Part shown: in pieces, positions 1-10,010 of the stretch
Position numbering within the stretch: the stretch's first letter is position 1
Layout of the letters: each line of letters starts with the position of its first letter
Origin: Sphingobium chungbukense
Lineage (GTDB): Bacteria; Pseudomonadota; Alphaproteobacteria; Sphingomonadales; Sphingomonadaceae
Direction: 5' to 3'
DNA length: 64,000 nt
Assembly: GCF_001005725.1 (NCBI RefSeq)
Contig: NZ_LBIC01000007.1
Span: 248,001 to 312,000 of the forward strand
Program-made: the position numbers and the translations under genes
Notes under the pieces: generated by a model
What the model was told of the DNA's origin: nothing
The model's input: only the letters and a program-made list of their open reading frames with translations
Database searches by the model: none

Positions 1-1065
1 CCCGCCGCCCAGTTTCGCGAACACCGAATCGATATAGGCAGGCAGATCGCCGGAAAAGGGCGCCGCACCGAACTGCGCCTGGCCGCCCGATCCCGCGACG
101 GTGACGGCATCCGCGCCATTTTCCATGCCGAAGCCCTGCGGCGCGGTGAAGCCCAGCCGCAGGTCGGGATGACGGAAACGGCTGCCCTCGATCACCCCCT
201 GTTTGGGATCGTCGCCATAGAGCACGCCGTCCAGCGCATTGAGGAACGCGTCCCGGTTGCGTACCGTGCTGGTCGATCCGGTGGCGGCGGCATTGCGCGC
301 CGCACGACCGACGCGGGAGGCGGGATCGGGATGGGTACTCGCCCATTCCGGCACGGATCGCGCATTACCGGTCACACGGGCATCCAGACTGCTCTGCGCA
401 GCGAGCGAAGCGAGCATGGTCGAAAGCGCCTTGGGATCATAACCACCGGACGCCAGATACCGGATGCCCAGATCGTCCGCCTCATATTCCTGGGTGCGGG
501 AGAATTTGAGCGTCAACAACTGGCTGCCCTGACCGATCCCCTTTTGCAACAGGCCGCCAATCGCCGAATCGCCCAGCAGCGCGCCGGTAAGTACCTGAAG
601 CAGCGTGCCGCCGATCGCGTTGCGCTGGGCCGCCTGCTGGCGCCGCTGGCCATGCTGGGCCGCGACATGGCCGATTTCATGGCCCAGCACCCCGGCCAGT
701 TCGGCCTCATCGTTCATCAGCGCCATCAGCTGGCGTGTGACATAGACATAGCCGCCGGGAATGGCGAAGGCGTTGTTCACCGGCGAATTGAGCAGGGTGA
801 CGGTGAAATCGCCCTGCGCGTTGGAGAGACCCGACTGGACGGCGATGCGACGGCCCACACCCTCGACATATTTGGCCTGCGGCCCGGCATAAGCCCCGCC
901 AAATTCGTTGAGAAGCTGCGGATGCTGCTTGGCGCCGGATTCCTTGTCCTGCGGGCTGATCGAGGAAACCGTGCGAATCGCCCGTTGCTGGCCCTGCACC
1001 GAAGGCGCGGCGGCAAAGGCGATCAGGCCCAGCCCCGCATAAGCCCAATAGGATAATCGTGTCAC
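1..1065 (-). CDS. M48 family zinc metalloprotease, C-terminus beyond window
   Basis: The reading frame starts at a GTG at 1065 behind a clear AGGAGG and stays open to the window edge, so at least 355 N-terminal residues are present and the end is missing. The first ~20 residues form a hydrophobic signal segment (WAYAGLGLIAFAAAP). A zinc-binding HEIGH motif lies at about residues 129-133, inside LAGVLGHEIGHVAAQH, the signature of M48 peptidases. With an export signal and no multi-pass region it is probably a periplasmic or outer-membrane-associated protease of the BepA/LoiP type, acting in envelope quality control; that role is inferred. The gene lies downstream of accA on the same strand. Confidence 0.85.
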   Translation of the reverse strand, partial: MTRLSYWAYAGLGLIAFAAAPSVQGQQRAIRTVSSISPQDKESGAKQHPQLLNEFGGAYAGPQAKYVEGVGRRIAVQSGLSNAQGDFTVTLLNSPVNNAFAIPGGYVYVTRQLMALMNDEAELAGVLGHEIGHVAAQHGQRRQQAAQRNAIGGTLLQVLTGALLGDSAIGGLLQKGIGQGSQLLTLKFSRTQEYEADDLGIRYLASGGYDPKALSTMLASLAAQSSLDARVTGNARSVPEWASTHPDPASRVGRAARNAAATGSTSTVRNRDAFLNALDGVLYGDDPKQGVIEGSRFRHPDLRLGFTAPQGFGMENGADAVTVAGSGGQAQFGAAPFSGDLPAYIDSVFAKLGGG

Positions 1066-1142
1066 GGCGCCTCCTGATCCCCTGTTACCATGGCGTAACG
1101 AGGCATAGCAGGCAGAGGTTCCCCAAGACAGGGGGTGAACGG

Positions 1143-2087
1143 TCAAACGCCGATGGCGAGGAACTTGTCGGCGCGATCGGTCCGCAGGGCCTCGGCGCTC
1201 ATGCCCGACAGCGCGTCCAACTCCTCGCCGATCGCCGCGCCCAGATGGGCGATGGCCTGCACGGGCTCGCGATGGGCGCCGCCGGTCGGCTCCGGCACGA
1301 TGCGGTCGATGACACCCAGCGCCTTCAGATGCTGGGCCGTCACCTGCATGGCGGTGGCGGCATCGCTCGCCTTGTCGGCCGTGCGCCAGAGGATGGAAGC
1401 GCAGCCTTCGGGCGAGATCACCGAATAGACCGCATGTTCGAACATCAGCACGCGATTGGCCGCCGCCAGCGCCACAGCGCCGCCAGAGCCGCCCTCGCCC
1501 ACCACGGCCGCGACCATCGGCACGCCCAGGGCGAGACATTGCTCGGTCGAGCGCGCGATCGCCTCCGCCTGACCGCGTTCTTCGGCCTGCACGCCGGGGA
1601 ACGCGCCCGACGTATCGACCAGCGTCACCACGGGCAGGCCGAAACGGTCGGCAAGCTGCATCAGGCGGATCGCCTTGCGATAGCCCTCGGGCTTCGCCAT
1701 GCCGAAATTGTGGCGGACGCGGCTTGCCGTATCGTCGCCCTTTTCATGACCGATCACCACCAAACGGCGGTCACCCAGCGTCGCGAAGCCGCCGATGATC
1801 GCCTGATCATCGGAAAAGGCGCGGTCGCCCGCCAACGGCATGAAATTGTCGAACATGCCCGCGACATAGTCCTTGAAATGCGGACGGTCGGGATGGCGCG
1901 CAACCTGCGTCTTCTGCCAGGGCGACAGCTTCGCATAGCTGTCCACCAGCATCTTCGCCGCGCGCTGTTCGAGCTTGTCGATCTCACCGCTTATGTCGAT
2001 ATCGCCCACATTGGCGGTGGCGCGCAGTTCGATGATGCGCGCTTCCAGCTCCGCAATAGGCTTTTCGAATTCAAGAAAGCTAACCAT
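1143..2087 (-). CDS. accA: Acetyl-CoA carboxylase carboxyltransferase subunit alpha
   Basis: This 314-residue protein matches the usual AccA length. With AccD it transfers the carboxyl group from carboxybiotin to acetyl-CoA, making malonyl-CoA, the first committed step of fatty acid synthesis, in the cytoplasm. The N-terminal [15 protein letters not shown] helix, the [19 protein letters not shown] segment and the [19 protein letters not shown] oxyanion loop are typical of the family. It starts 11 bases after the xerD stop codon on the same strand, so the two are probably co-transcribed. AccD is not in the window. Confidence 0.97.
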   Translation of the reverse strand: MVSFLEFEKPIAELEARIIELRATANVGDIDISGEIDKLEQRAAKMLVDSYAKLSPWQKTQVARHPDRPHFKDYVAGMFDNFMPLAGDRAFSDDQAIIGGFATLGDRRLVVIGHEKGDDTASRVRHNFGMAKPEGYRKAIRLMQLADRFGLPVVTLVDTSGAFPGVQAEERGQAEAIARSTEQCLALGVPMVAAVVGEGGSGGAVALAAANRVLMFEHAVYSVISPEGCASILWRTADKASDAATAMQVTAQHLKALGVIDRIVPEPTGGAHREPVQAIAHLGAAIGEELDALSGMSAEALRTDRADKFLAIGV

Positions 2088-2098
2088 GGCGCAAGGCG

Positions 2099-3016
2099 TT
2101 AGGGCGCTGACGCTTCGCCGTCAACGCGCCGATGCGTCATGCTGGCCAGCGGATGGCGGCTGTTCACCAGTTCGACCAGGCGACGGCTGTCGACATGGGT
2201 GTAGATTTGCGTGGTGCCGATATCGGCATGCCCCAGCATGGATTGCAAAGCGCGCAGATCCGCCCCGCCCTCCAGCAAATGGGTAGCAAAGGCATGGCGC
2301 AGGACATGGGGGCTGACCCGTTCGGGCGCGATCCCGGCGGCGGCGGCCAGCGCCTTCACCATCTGGTAGAGGCGGATGCGGCTGACATGGCTCTTGCCCG
2401 AGGGGAAGAGCCATGGGCTGTCGGCGGGCACGTTCGGCAGCCAGGCGGCGACGGCGGCGCGGGCGCGATCGGAAATGGGGACGAGCCGTTCGCGGGCACC
2501 CTTGCCCTTGAGGATCAGGAACGGCCGGTCCGACGCCAGCGCACGGCGGGGTAGCGACACCAGCTCGGTCGCGCGCAGGCCGGACCCATAGAGCAACTCG
2601 ATCAGCGCGGACAGCCGCAGGTCGAGCGGCGCAGGATGTTCCGCAGCCAGCCTCCCGGCAATCAGCGCGAAGAGCGAATCGACTTCGGCGGTCGACAATA
2701 TCTTCGGCAGGGGACGGCGCGTCGCCGGGCGCGGCAGAGCCGTAGAGGGATTGTCGGCACGCAGCCCCTCTTCCTCCAGAAACGCGTAAAAGGCGCGCAA
2801 GGCGGAGGCCTTGCGTGCCACGGAGGAGGCCGCCAGTCCGGCCCAGGCGTCCGCCAATCCGCCAATGTCGTCCTTGGTCGCGCCGGAAAGCCCGCCGACA
2901 ATCTTCGCCGCGCCCATCAGGTCGGCGCGATAGGCGAGCAGCGTGTTGCGCGAGGCGCCCCTTTCGGCCGCCATCATTTCCAGAAAGCGGTCGATAAGCG
3001 AGGCGTCGTCACCCAT
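2099..3016 (-). CDS. xerD: Site-specific tyrosine recombinase XerD
   Basis: A 305-residue tyrosine recombinase. The N-terminal SAM-like DNA-binding domain covers roughly residues 1-95. The catalytic domain carries the Arg in [14 protein letters not shown], the [15 protein letters not shown] box (His-x-x-Arg), and [15 protein letters not shown] with the second His and the nucleophilic Tyr. XerC/XerD resolve chromosome dimers at dif. It is placed in a housekeeping operon next to accA and shows no mobile-element context, so I read it as the chromosomal XerD and not as a phage integrase. Its ATG overlaps the stop of the upstream gene (ATGA), indicating translational coupling. Confidence 0.93.
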   Translation of the reverse strand: MGDDASLIDRFLEMMAAERGASRNTLLAYRADLMGAAKIVGGLSGATKDDIGGLADAWAGLAASSVARKASALRAFYAFLEEEGLRADNPSTALPRPATRRPLPKILSTAEVDSLFALIAGRLAAEHPAPLDLRLSALIELLYGSGLRATELVSLPRRALASDRPFLILKGKGARERLVPISDRARAAVAAWLPNVPADSPWLFPSGKSHVSRIRLYQMVKALAAAAGIAPERVSPHVLRHAFATHLLEGGADLRALQSMLGHADIGTTQIYTHVDSRRLVELVNSRHPLASMTHRRVDGEASAP

Positions 3017-4830
3017 CAGAGCCGCGTCATCGCCTCCGCGGCGATCATCCGCGCTTCGGGGTCCAACCCGACGCGATGCAGCGCGGCGACGATATGATAG
3101 AGATGGACAGGCGGCAGCCGGTTCCAGTCCGCCGTCTGCATGCCCACCGCCGCCAGCAGCGCGACGCTGGCCTTTTCGCCCCGCCCCGCGGCCGCGTCGA
3201 TGGCGCGCGACCAGCGGCTGGTGACGCCGAGGTTGAAACCATTATCCTGTGCCAGCGACGCGCCATCCTGGGCATTGAGACGGGACAGCCCCGCCAGTGC
3301 CGCGATCAGCATCTGCGTCTTGTGGGCATCGGCCGCCTTGGCGAAGGACGACACCCGCCCGCCGCTGATGTCGACGACCGGGGCGGGCGCTCCGACGGCC
3401 AGCAAGGCCCAGAGGTCGCCAGCACCGTCGCCGTCCGCCTGCGCGGCAAGGCGCGCCCACGCAACGGCGCTGCGGTCATAGCCCGCCGTGAACATGGCCG
3501 CGACCAGATTGGCCGCGTCCCGCGCGCCCAACTGCGCAACGGGCAGCGCAGCCGCCGCCCGCGCCGTCGCGATCAGACCGACGAAATCGGGGCGCGCCTC
3601 ATTCTGCCAGATCGTCCGCATCGCCTGTAGCCGGTCGTCGGCGCTCGATCCGGAATAAGCGGCGCGCAATGCGTCGATCCGATCGGCGGCGGCGGGCGCG
3701 TCGCCATCCACGCCAAGCTGGCTGTAGAAACCGACCAGCGCCTCATTGGAAAAGACGCCCAGCCGCGCCGCCATCTCCACACCGGGCAGGCGGCGTGCCG
3801 CCGTCAACGCGGGTGCCCGGGCTTCCCAGGCGCGGACATGCGGCCCGACCGTGGCGTAAAGATTGTCGGGAATCTCGACATTCAGCGCCGTCGCCAGGCC
3901 GAATCGCCACGCCGTCAGCCGGTCCACCGCGTCCCATTCGATCTTGACCGAACGACGCGCATTGAAGCCGGTGCCGACCACCTTTTCCGCCAGCCGATAG
4001 TCGATGCCGCGCACCTGCCCGCGCCGCTGCGCCTGGTTGAGCGCACCGCTGGCCGAGCCCTGATCACCCGACAGCGCCGGACAGATCGCCCGCGTCATGT
4101 CCCAGCCCGGTTCCTTGCTGAACCGCAGCGCGCCGGCCGACAGTGGGCACAGCCCCGCCGGGTCGGCCGTCGCCAGATAGGTCTGCATGGCGATGGCATA
4201 AAGGCGCGGGGTGAACTGGTCCGAATCGACGCTCTGCACCAGCAGGCGCGCGCTGTCCGCCTCCCCCATGCGCAGCAGCAGCCAGGCGCGCTCCGCCACC
4301 CAGTCGGCGCCATTGATGTCCCTGGGCGTATCGACCGCCGACAGCAATGTCCGCCGCAGCAGGATCGAGGCCCAGCGCGACGTGATCGGCGCCCGGGTTT
4401 CCTTCATCAGCGCGGCCAGGAACTGCCCCGATTGCGCGCCGAAGGCGTTGGGCGCCAACCCCAGCCGCTCGGGCGTCAGCGGTCCCACCCGGTCGAGCGA
4501 CCGATGCGCATTTTCGGGCAGGTCATATTTGGCCTTTTGCGCGGCCATTTCCTCTTCCGACAACTGCGCTTCGGCGGCGTTGTCGGCGGCCTCGTCCGTT
4601 ACGGGGAAGCTTGGCGGCTGGACTGCCATGGCGGGCGCGGGCGCGGCTGGAGCAGCAGGCCCCTGCGCCGGACGGGCAGGTTGCGACGGCGCGGGCGTGG
4701 GTGTCGCGGGCGTGTCGCCGAAGCCTGGCGGCAACAGCGATTCCGGCGCCTGTTGCGCAACGACCGGCAGCGTCAGGGCGAGCGCAAAGCTGCCCAACGC
4801 CCATTTCACATTCACCCGCCTTTGGACCAT
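3016..4830 (-). CDS. Secreted protein of unknown function, 604 aa
   Basis: I do not recognise a characterised family. The N-terminus (VKWALGSFALALTLPVVAQ) is a Sec signal peptide, followed by a Pro/Ala-rich linker of about 60 residues (TPAPSQPARPAQGPAAPAAP). The rest is alpha-helical and alanine-rich, with repeated two-helix patterns that resemble TPR/SEL1-type solenoids, so it is likely a periplasmic scaffold-like protein. It lies 5 bases after the small membrane-protein gene and is coupled by an ATGA overlap to xerD. The gene is intact. Function is unknown. Confidence 0.8.
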   Translation of the reverse strand: MVQRRVNVKWALGSFALALTLPVVAQQAPESLLPPGFGDTPATPTPAPSQPARPAQGPAAPAAPAPAMAVQPPSFPVTDEAADNAAEAQLSEEEMAAQKAKYDLPENAHRSLDRVGPLTPERLGLAPNAFGAQSGQFLAALMKETRAPITSRWASILLRRTLLSAVDTPRDINGADWVAERAWLLLRMGEADSARLLVQSVDSDQFTPRLYAIAMQTYLATADPAGLCPLSAGALRFSKEPGWDMTRAICPALSGDQGSASGALNQAQRRGQVRGIDYRLAEKVVGTGFNARRSVKIEWDAVDRLTAWRFGLATALNVEIPDNLYATVGPHVRAWEARAPALTAARRLPGVEMAARLGVFSNEALVGFYSQLGVDGDAPAAADRIDALRAAYSGSSADDRLQAMRTIWQNEARPDFVGLIATARAAAALPVAQLGARDAANLVAAMFTAGYDRSAVAWARLAAQADGDGAGDLWALLAVGAPAPVVDISGGRVSSFAKAADAHKTQMLIAALAGLSRLNAQDGASLAQDNGFNLGVTSRWSRAIDAAAGRGEKASVALLAAVGMQTADWNRLPPVHLYHIVAALHRVGLDPEARMIAAEAMTRL

Positions 4831-4835
4831 GCCGC

Positions 4836-5024
4836 TTAGTGGCCCAGCTTTTCGGCGGGGATGACCTTTTCCACGCGGGCCTGCGGCTTTTCACCACCGC
4901 GCGACCAGAGCAGGGCGATGATCGCCACCAGCACGACGACCGCAATGACGGGAATGATCGGCAGAGACCGTCCGCGGCGACGCGAGCTGCCTTCAAAACT
5001 GCTGTAGGAACGATTGCGCTTCAT
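4836..5024 (-). CDS. Small single-pass membrane protein, 62 aa
   Basis: Translation from the ATG at 5024 gives 62 residues: a basic, serine-rich cytoplasmic head (SYSSFEGSSRRRGRS), one transmembrane helix (PIIPVIAVVVLVAIIALLW) and a charged tail. Longer readings that start upstream would run into the aroK promoter region, so this start is preferred. It is divergent from aroK and sits 5 bases upstream of the 604-residue secreted protein, suggesting that both work at the inner membrane. I recognise no function. Confidence 0.72.
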   Translation of the reverse strand: MKRNRSYSSFEGSSRRRGRSLPIIPVIAVVVLVAIIALLWSRGGEKPQARVEKVIPAEKLGH

Positions 5025-5066
5025 GAGTCCTGTTCTGGCTCGGCCTGGCTTGGGGAAAGTTGCGAT

Positions 5067-5094
5067 TTGCCTTGTCGACGCGGGGTTGTATAGC
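5067..5094 (+). promoter_or_regulatory. Candidate aroK promoter giving a near-leaderless mRNA
   Basis: TTGCCT at 5067-5072 and TATAGC at 5089-5094 are 16 bases apart, with TG just before the -10 element. Transcription would begin near 5101, only a few bases before the aroK ATG at 5105. The -10 box lies in the loop of an inverted repeat, GCGGGG (5080-5085) with CCCCGC (5094-5099). Prediction by eye only. Confidence 0.35.
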
Positions 5095-5104
5095 CCCGCT
5101 CGCC

Positions 5105-5653
5105 ATGCAGCGAAACAGCAAATCCGCCGAAGCGCGTGCGAAGCGCGGCCCCATCGTCCTGGTGGGCATGATGGGCGTCGGCAAATCGACCGTCGGCCGG
5201 CGGCTGGCCGCACGGCTTGGCGTCGGTTTCGTCGATGCGGACGAGGAGATCGAAAAGGCGGCCGGCATGACGATCACCGAAATGTTCGAACGCTATGGCG
5301 AGGCCTATTTCCGCGACGGCGAGCGGCGGGTGATCGCCCGGCTGATGGACGGTGAGCCCAAGGTGATCGCGACCGGCGGCGGCGCCTTCATGCAGGAGGA
5401 GACGCGGACGCTGATCCTGGACCATGCGCTGGCGATCTGGCTGAACGCCGATATCGACACGCTGGTCGACCGTGTGTCCCGCCGGGAGGGACGACCGCTG
5501 CTCAATGGCAAGGACCCGCGCGTCGTGCTGACCGAACTGGCCGCCGTCCGCAATCCGGTTTACGCCCTCTGTCCCATTCATGTGCGGAGCGCCGCCGCGC
5601 CGCATGATGTGGCAGTCGACAGCATCATGGAGCAGCTTTCCCAATGGCCGTAG
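5105..5653 (+). CDS. aroK: Shikimate kinase
   Basis: The 182-residue protein phosphorylates shikimate to shikimate 3-phosphate in the chorismate pathway. It has the Walker A loop [15 protein letters not shown], the shikimate-binding DADEEIE, the FRDGERR arginine segment, the TGGGAF loop and the lid motif SRREGRPLL. An in-frame start at 5060 exists, but it would place translation over the predicted promoter and add 15 residues unlike the family, so the ATG at 5105 is chosen. The gene overlaps aroB by 10 bases, the usual coupled aroK-aroB arrangement. Confidence 0.95.
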   Translation: MQRNSKSAEARAKRGPIVLVGMMGVGKSTVGRRLAARLGVGFVDADEEIEKAAGMTITEMFERYGEAYFRDGERRVIARLMDGEPKVIATGGGAFMQEETRTLILDHALAIWLNADIDTLVDRVSRREGRPLLNGKDPRVVLTELAAVRNPVYALCPIHVRSAAAPHDVAVDSIMEQLSQWP

Positions 5654-6756
5654 TCCGCGTCGCGCTCGATACGCGCAGTTATGACATCGTGATCGAACAG
5701 GGGGCGCTGACCCGCGCCGGCACCTATCTGGCGGGCTATGCGCGCAAGGGCAGGCTGGTGGTCGTGACCGACGCGCATGTGGCCAAGGCGCAGCTTCCCC
5801 GGCTGGAGGCGAGCCTGCGCGCCGCCAATGTCGCTGTCGAACCCGTCATCCTGCCGCCGGGCGAGCAGACCAAGAGCTGGCGCCATCTGGAGGAGTTGCT
5901 CGACGCGCTGCTGGCGCTGGAGATCGAGCGCGGCGACCATGTGGTCGCGCTCGGCGGCGGCGTGATCGGCGATCTTGTGGGCTTTGCCGCCTCGATCCTG
6001 AAACGCGGCTGCCATTTCATCCAGGTGCCGACGACCTTGCTGGCGCAGGTCGACAGTTCGGTCGGGGGCAAGACGGCGATCAACGCGCGGGCCGGCAAGA
6101 ATCTGATCGGCAGCTTCTACCAGCCCGCCCTGGTGCTGATCGACCCCTCGACCCTCGACACGCTGCCGGTACGCGAGACGCGGGCGGGCTATGCCGAGGT
6201 CGTGAAATATGGCCTGATCGACGATCCCGATTTCTTCGCCTGGTGCGAGGAGGAAGGGCACAAGCTGCTCGCGGGCGATGCCGGAGCACGTGAATATGCG
6301 ATCGAGCGCAGCGTCGCCGCAAAGGCGAAGATCGTGGGCGAGGACGAGCGGGAAACCTCCGGTCGCCGGGCGCTGCTGAACCTGGGCCATACTTTCGGCC
6401 ATGCACTGGAGGCGGATACGGGCTTTTCCGACACGCTGCTCCATGGCGAGGGCGTAGCGGCGGGCATGGCGCTGGCCTTCCGCTATTCCGCGCGGCTGGG
6501 GCTGTGCACGGGCGAGGATGCGGATCGGGTGACGGCGCATCTGAAGGCCATGGGCCTCCCCCACGACCTGGCGAGCGCGCATGTGACGGCCGATGGCGCG
6601 ACGTTGGTCGCGCATATGCTGCACGACAAGAAGATGGCGGCGGGCACCCTGCCCTTCCTGCTGGCGCGGGGGATCGGCCGGACCTTCCTCTCGAAGGATG
6701 TCGTGCTGGACGATGTCGCTGCCTTTCTGGACGAGGATCGCGCGGCGGCGGCTTGA
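5644..6756 (+). CDS. aroB: 3-dehydroquinate synthase
   Basis: At 370 residues this is full length for AroB, which converts DAHP to 3-dehydroquinate, the second step of the shikimate pathway, using NAD and a divalent metal. Visible signatures are [17 protein letters not shown] (NAD-binding), [20 protein letters not shown], and the metal ligands in [12 protein letters not shown] and [11 protein letters not shown]. It begins inside the end of aroK. No terminator is evident in the ~265 bases that follow. Confidence 0.97.
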   Translation: MAVVRVALDTRSYDIVIEQGALTRAGTYLAGYARKGRLVVVTDAHVAKAQLPRLEASLRAANVAVEPVILPPGEQTKSWRHLEELLDALLALEIERGDHVVALGGGVIGDLVGFAASILKRGCHFIQVPTTLLAQVDSSVGGKTAINARAGKNLIGSFYQPALVLIDPSTLDTLPVRETRAGYAEVVKYGLIDDPDFFAWCEEEGHKLLAGDAGAREYAIERSVAAKAKIVGEDERETSGRRALLNLGHTFGHALEADTGFSDTLLHGEGVAAGMALAFRYSARLGLCTGEDADRVTAHLKAMGLPHDLASAHVTADGATLVAHMLHDKKMAAGTLPFLLARGIGRTFLSKDVVLDDVAAFLDEDRAAAA

Positions 6757-6849
6757 AAGTGACGCAGCTGCGGCTGGGGTGGATTCAGTTCGTTCGGCTT
6801 GTCGTTACCTCAGCCTGATCCCAGGGTCCCACAGCCCTGAGTCAGGCGT

Positions 6850-6900
6850 CAGGTCACAGGACAGGTCACAGGAAGGGTGGGACGCCAAGGATGGGACGCC
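6850..6900. repeat. Short tandem repeats downstream of aroB
   Basis: The 12-mer CAGGTCACAGGA occurs twice head to tail (6850-6861 and 6862-6873). The 9-mer TGGGACGCC then occurs at 6878-6886 and 6892-6900. They lie in the 265-base gap between aroB and the KTSC gene, which has no other recognisable content. Confidence 0.6.
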
Positions 6901-7021
6901 GGGTCAAGCTCGCTTCAAAGTGACGCCACTGTCCGTGCAAGACCCACCAGGTCCGTCATCCTGGCCCTCTATTTCTGCCCGCCCCAGGAAACACCGCCTG
7001 CCGCCGATCATTGTAGCGGGC

Positions 7022-7216
7022 ATGCCCTCGACCGCCATTCGCCAGTTCGACTATGATCCCATCCACCGGCGGCTGGACGTGCAGTTCGTCAGCGGCAAGC
7101 GGTACAGCTATTTCGACGTGCCTGCCGCGATCGTGCAGGGCATGAAGCAGGCCGCATCGAAAGGCGGCTATTTCAACCGCCTGATCCGCGACCGCTATCG
7201 CTTCATCCGCCAGTGA
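7022..7216 (+). CDS. KTSC domain protein, 64 aa
   Basis: A 64-residue protein starting at ATG 7022. It consists of a single KTSC domain: IRQFDYDPIHRRLDVQFVSG, then YSYFDVPAAIVQGMKQA and a C-terminal FNRLIRDRYRF. KTSC domains (named for a lysyl-tRNA synthetase C-terminal-like region) have been linked to RNA binding, but the role of stand-alone copies is not established. A longer reading from 6593 runs over the end of aroB and is not supported. It converges with glmS, whose stop is 21 bases away. Confidence 0.75.
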   Translation: MPSTAIRQFDYDPIHRRLDVQFVSGKRYSYFDVPAAIVQGMKQAASKGGYFNRLIRDRYRFIRQ

Positions 7217-7237
7217 CCATGCCTCGCAAGTAACCCT

Positions 7238-9061
<1,824 letters not shown>

Positions 9062-9096
9062 GGATGTCGAGCCTCAAAGCCATGAAAATCAATAAT

Positions 9097-9117
9097 GAAC
9101 ATGCCTATGCCATGTTC
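9097..9117 (-). promoter_or_regulatory. Inverted repeat in the glmS leader
   Basis: GAACATG (9097-9103) and CATGTTC (9111-9117) form a perfect 7-bp dyad with a 7-base loop, 36 bases upstream of the glmS ATG. On the glmS strand it is followed by the T-rich ATTATTGATTTT. It could be an operator, an attenuator or a weak terminator for the upstream phosphoesterase gene; the sequence does not decide. Confidence 0.35.
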
Positions 9118-9142
9118 GCGGCGCCCGCGACAGGGGCAAGCC

Positions 9143-10000
9143 CTATCGTGGATGAATTGTAATCAGCCAGACATCCGGCGGCGCGAGCAAACGGATCGGC
9201 AGGCCGCTGGTGCCAAGCCCGGCGGATACGATCATCCTTTTCGCGCCGTCGCGATAGAGGCCGCAGGCATAGCGCGTCCCGTAGCGGGACGGCACATAGA
9301 CGATGCCCGCAAAGGGCAACGCCACCTGCCCGCAATGGGTATGCCCCACCAGCGTCAGCATCGCCTCGTCCGGCAACAACGGAAACACATCCGGCCCGTG
9401 CGCCAGCATCAGCGGCGCGCCGCCCATCGCCCGCATCGCGTCCAGCGTCTTCGGAATGTCGGGCCGGCCGGTATAGATGTCGCGCAACCCGCCCACCGCC
9501 AGCGGTCCCCGCCGCACCGCCTGGTTGTCGAGCAAGGTGATGCCGATGCGCGCGAACAACTGATGCCATTGCTTGCGACCGATCAGCGCATGTTTGCGGG
9601 CATCGTGATTGCCGAGTACCGCCACCACGCCCAACGGTGCGCGCAAGGCGGCGAACGGGGCGATGCTCTCCACCGGACCGTAAGTCGCGCCGCCCTTGTC
9701 ATCCCCGATATAGTCGCCGCCCAGCACGATCAGATCGGGCTGGAGCCCGTTCACCTGGGCAACGATCCGCGCCATCCGCTCCGGGCTGTTGTCCGGTCCC
9801 GACAAATGGCTGTCGGTCATCAGCGCTATGGTGACCGGTCGCCGCGGCGCATCGGCCGGGAAGGGCAAGCTGACATCCCACCGTCGCACGACCGGCATCG
9901 CCCGCGCATTGGCCACCAGCCAGGCGATCCCGCCCGACAAGGCCAGAAGGATGATCAGCAGCGCCGTCAGCCAGCGCCGCCTGCGGAAAAAGCGCATCAT
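9143..10000 (-). CDS. Membrane-anchored metallophosphoesterase (YkuE/YaeI-like)
   Basis: From the ATG at 10000 the protein has 285 residues; the next codon but one is also ATG. A basic N-terminus and one transmembrane helix (LTALLIILLALSGGIAWLV) precede a calcineurin-like phosphoesterase domain. All five metal-site motifs are present: LMTDSHL, LGGDYIGD, LGNHDARKH, LAHGPD and GHTHCGQ. YaeI/YkuE-type relatives are membrane phosphodiesterases, some near lipid A enzymes; the substrate here is unknown. Longer upstream readings would overlap glmU, which ends 11 bases earlier on the same strand. Confidence 0.85.
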   Translation of the reverse strand: MMRFFRRRRWLTALLIILLALSGGIAWLVANARAMPVVRRWDVSLPFPADAPRRPVTIALMTDSHLSGPDNSPERMARIVAQVNGLQPDLIVLGGDYIGDDKGGATYGPVESIAPFAALRAPLGVVAVLGNHDARKHALIGRKQWHQLFARIGITLLDNQAVRRGPLAVGGLRDIYTGRPDIPKTLDAMRAMGGAPLMLAHGPDVFPLLPDEAMLTLVGHTHCGQVALPFAGIVYVPSRYGTRYACGLYRDGAKRMIVSAGLGTSGLPIRLLAPPDVWLITIHPR

Positions 10001-10010
10001 GAAGGGACGG

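Noticed and set aside
169..1056. 295-residue plus-strand frame at the left edge
   Set aside because: The opposite strand encodes an M48 protease with a signal segment and HEIGH motif; this frame is its shadow.
2099..3016. Tyrosine recombinase as a mobile-element integrase
   Set aside because: It is in a housekeeping operon with accA, has XerD motifs and length, and there are no attachment sites, phage genes or cargo genes.
9062..9142. glmS ribozyme or riboswitch before glmS
   Set aside because: The leader is only about 80 bases, with one simple hairpin. The ribozyme core is much larger and is known mainly from Gram-positive bacteria.
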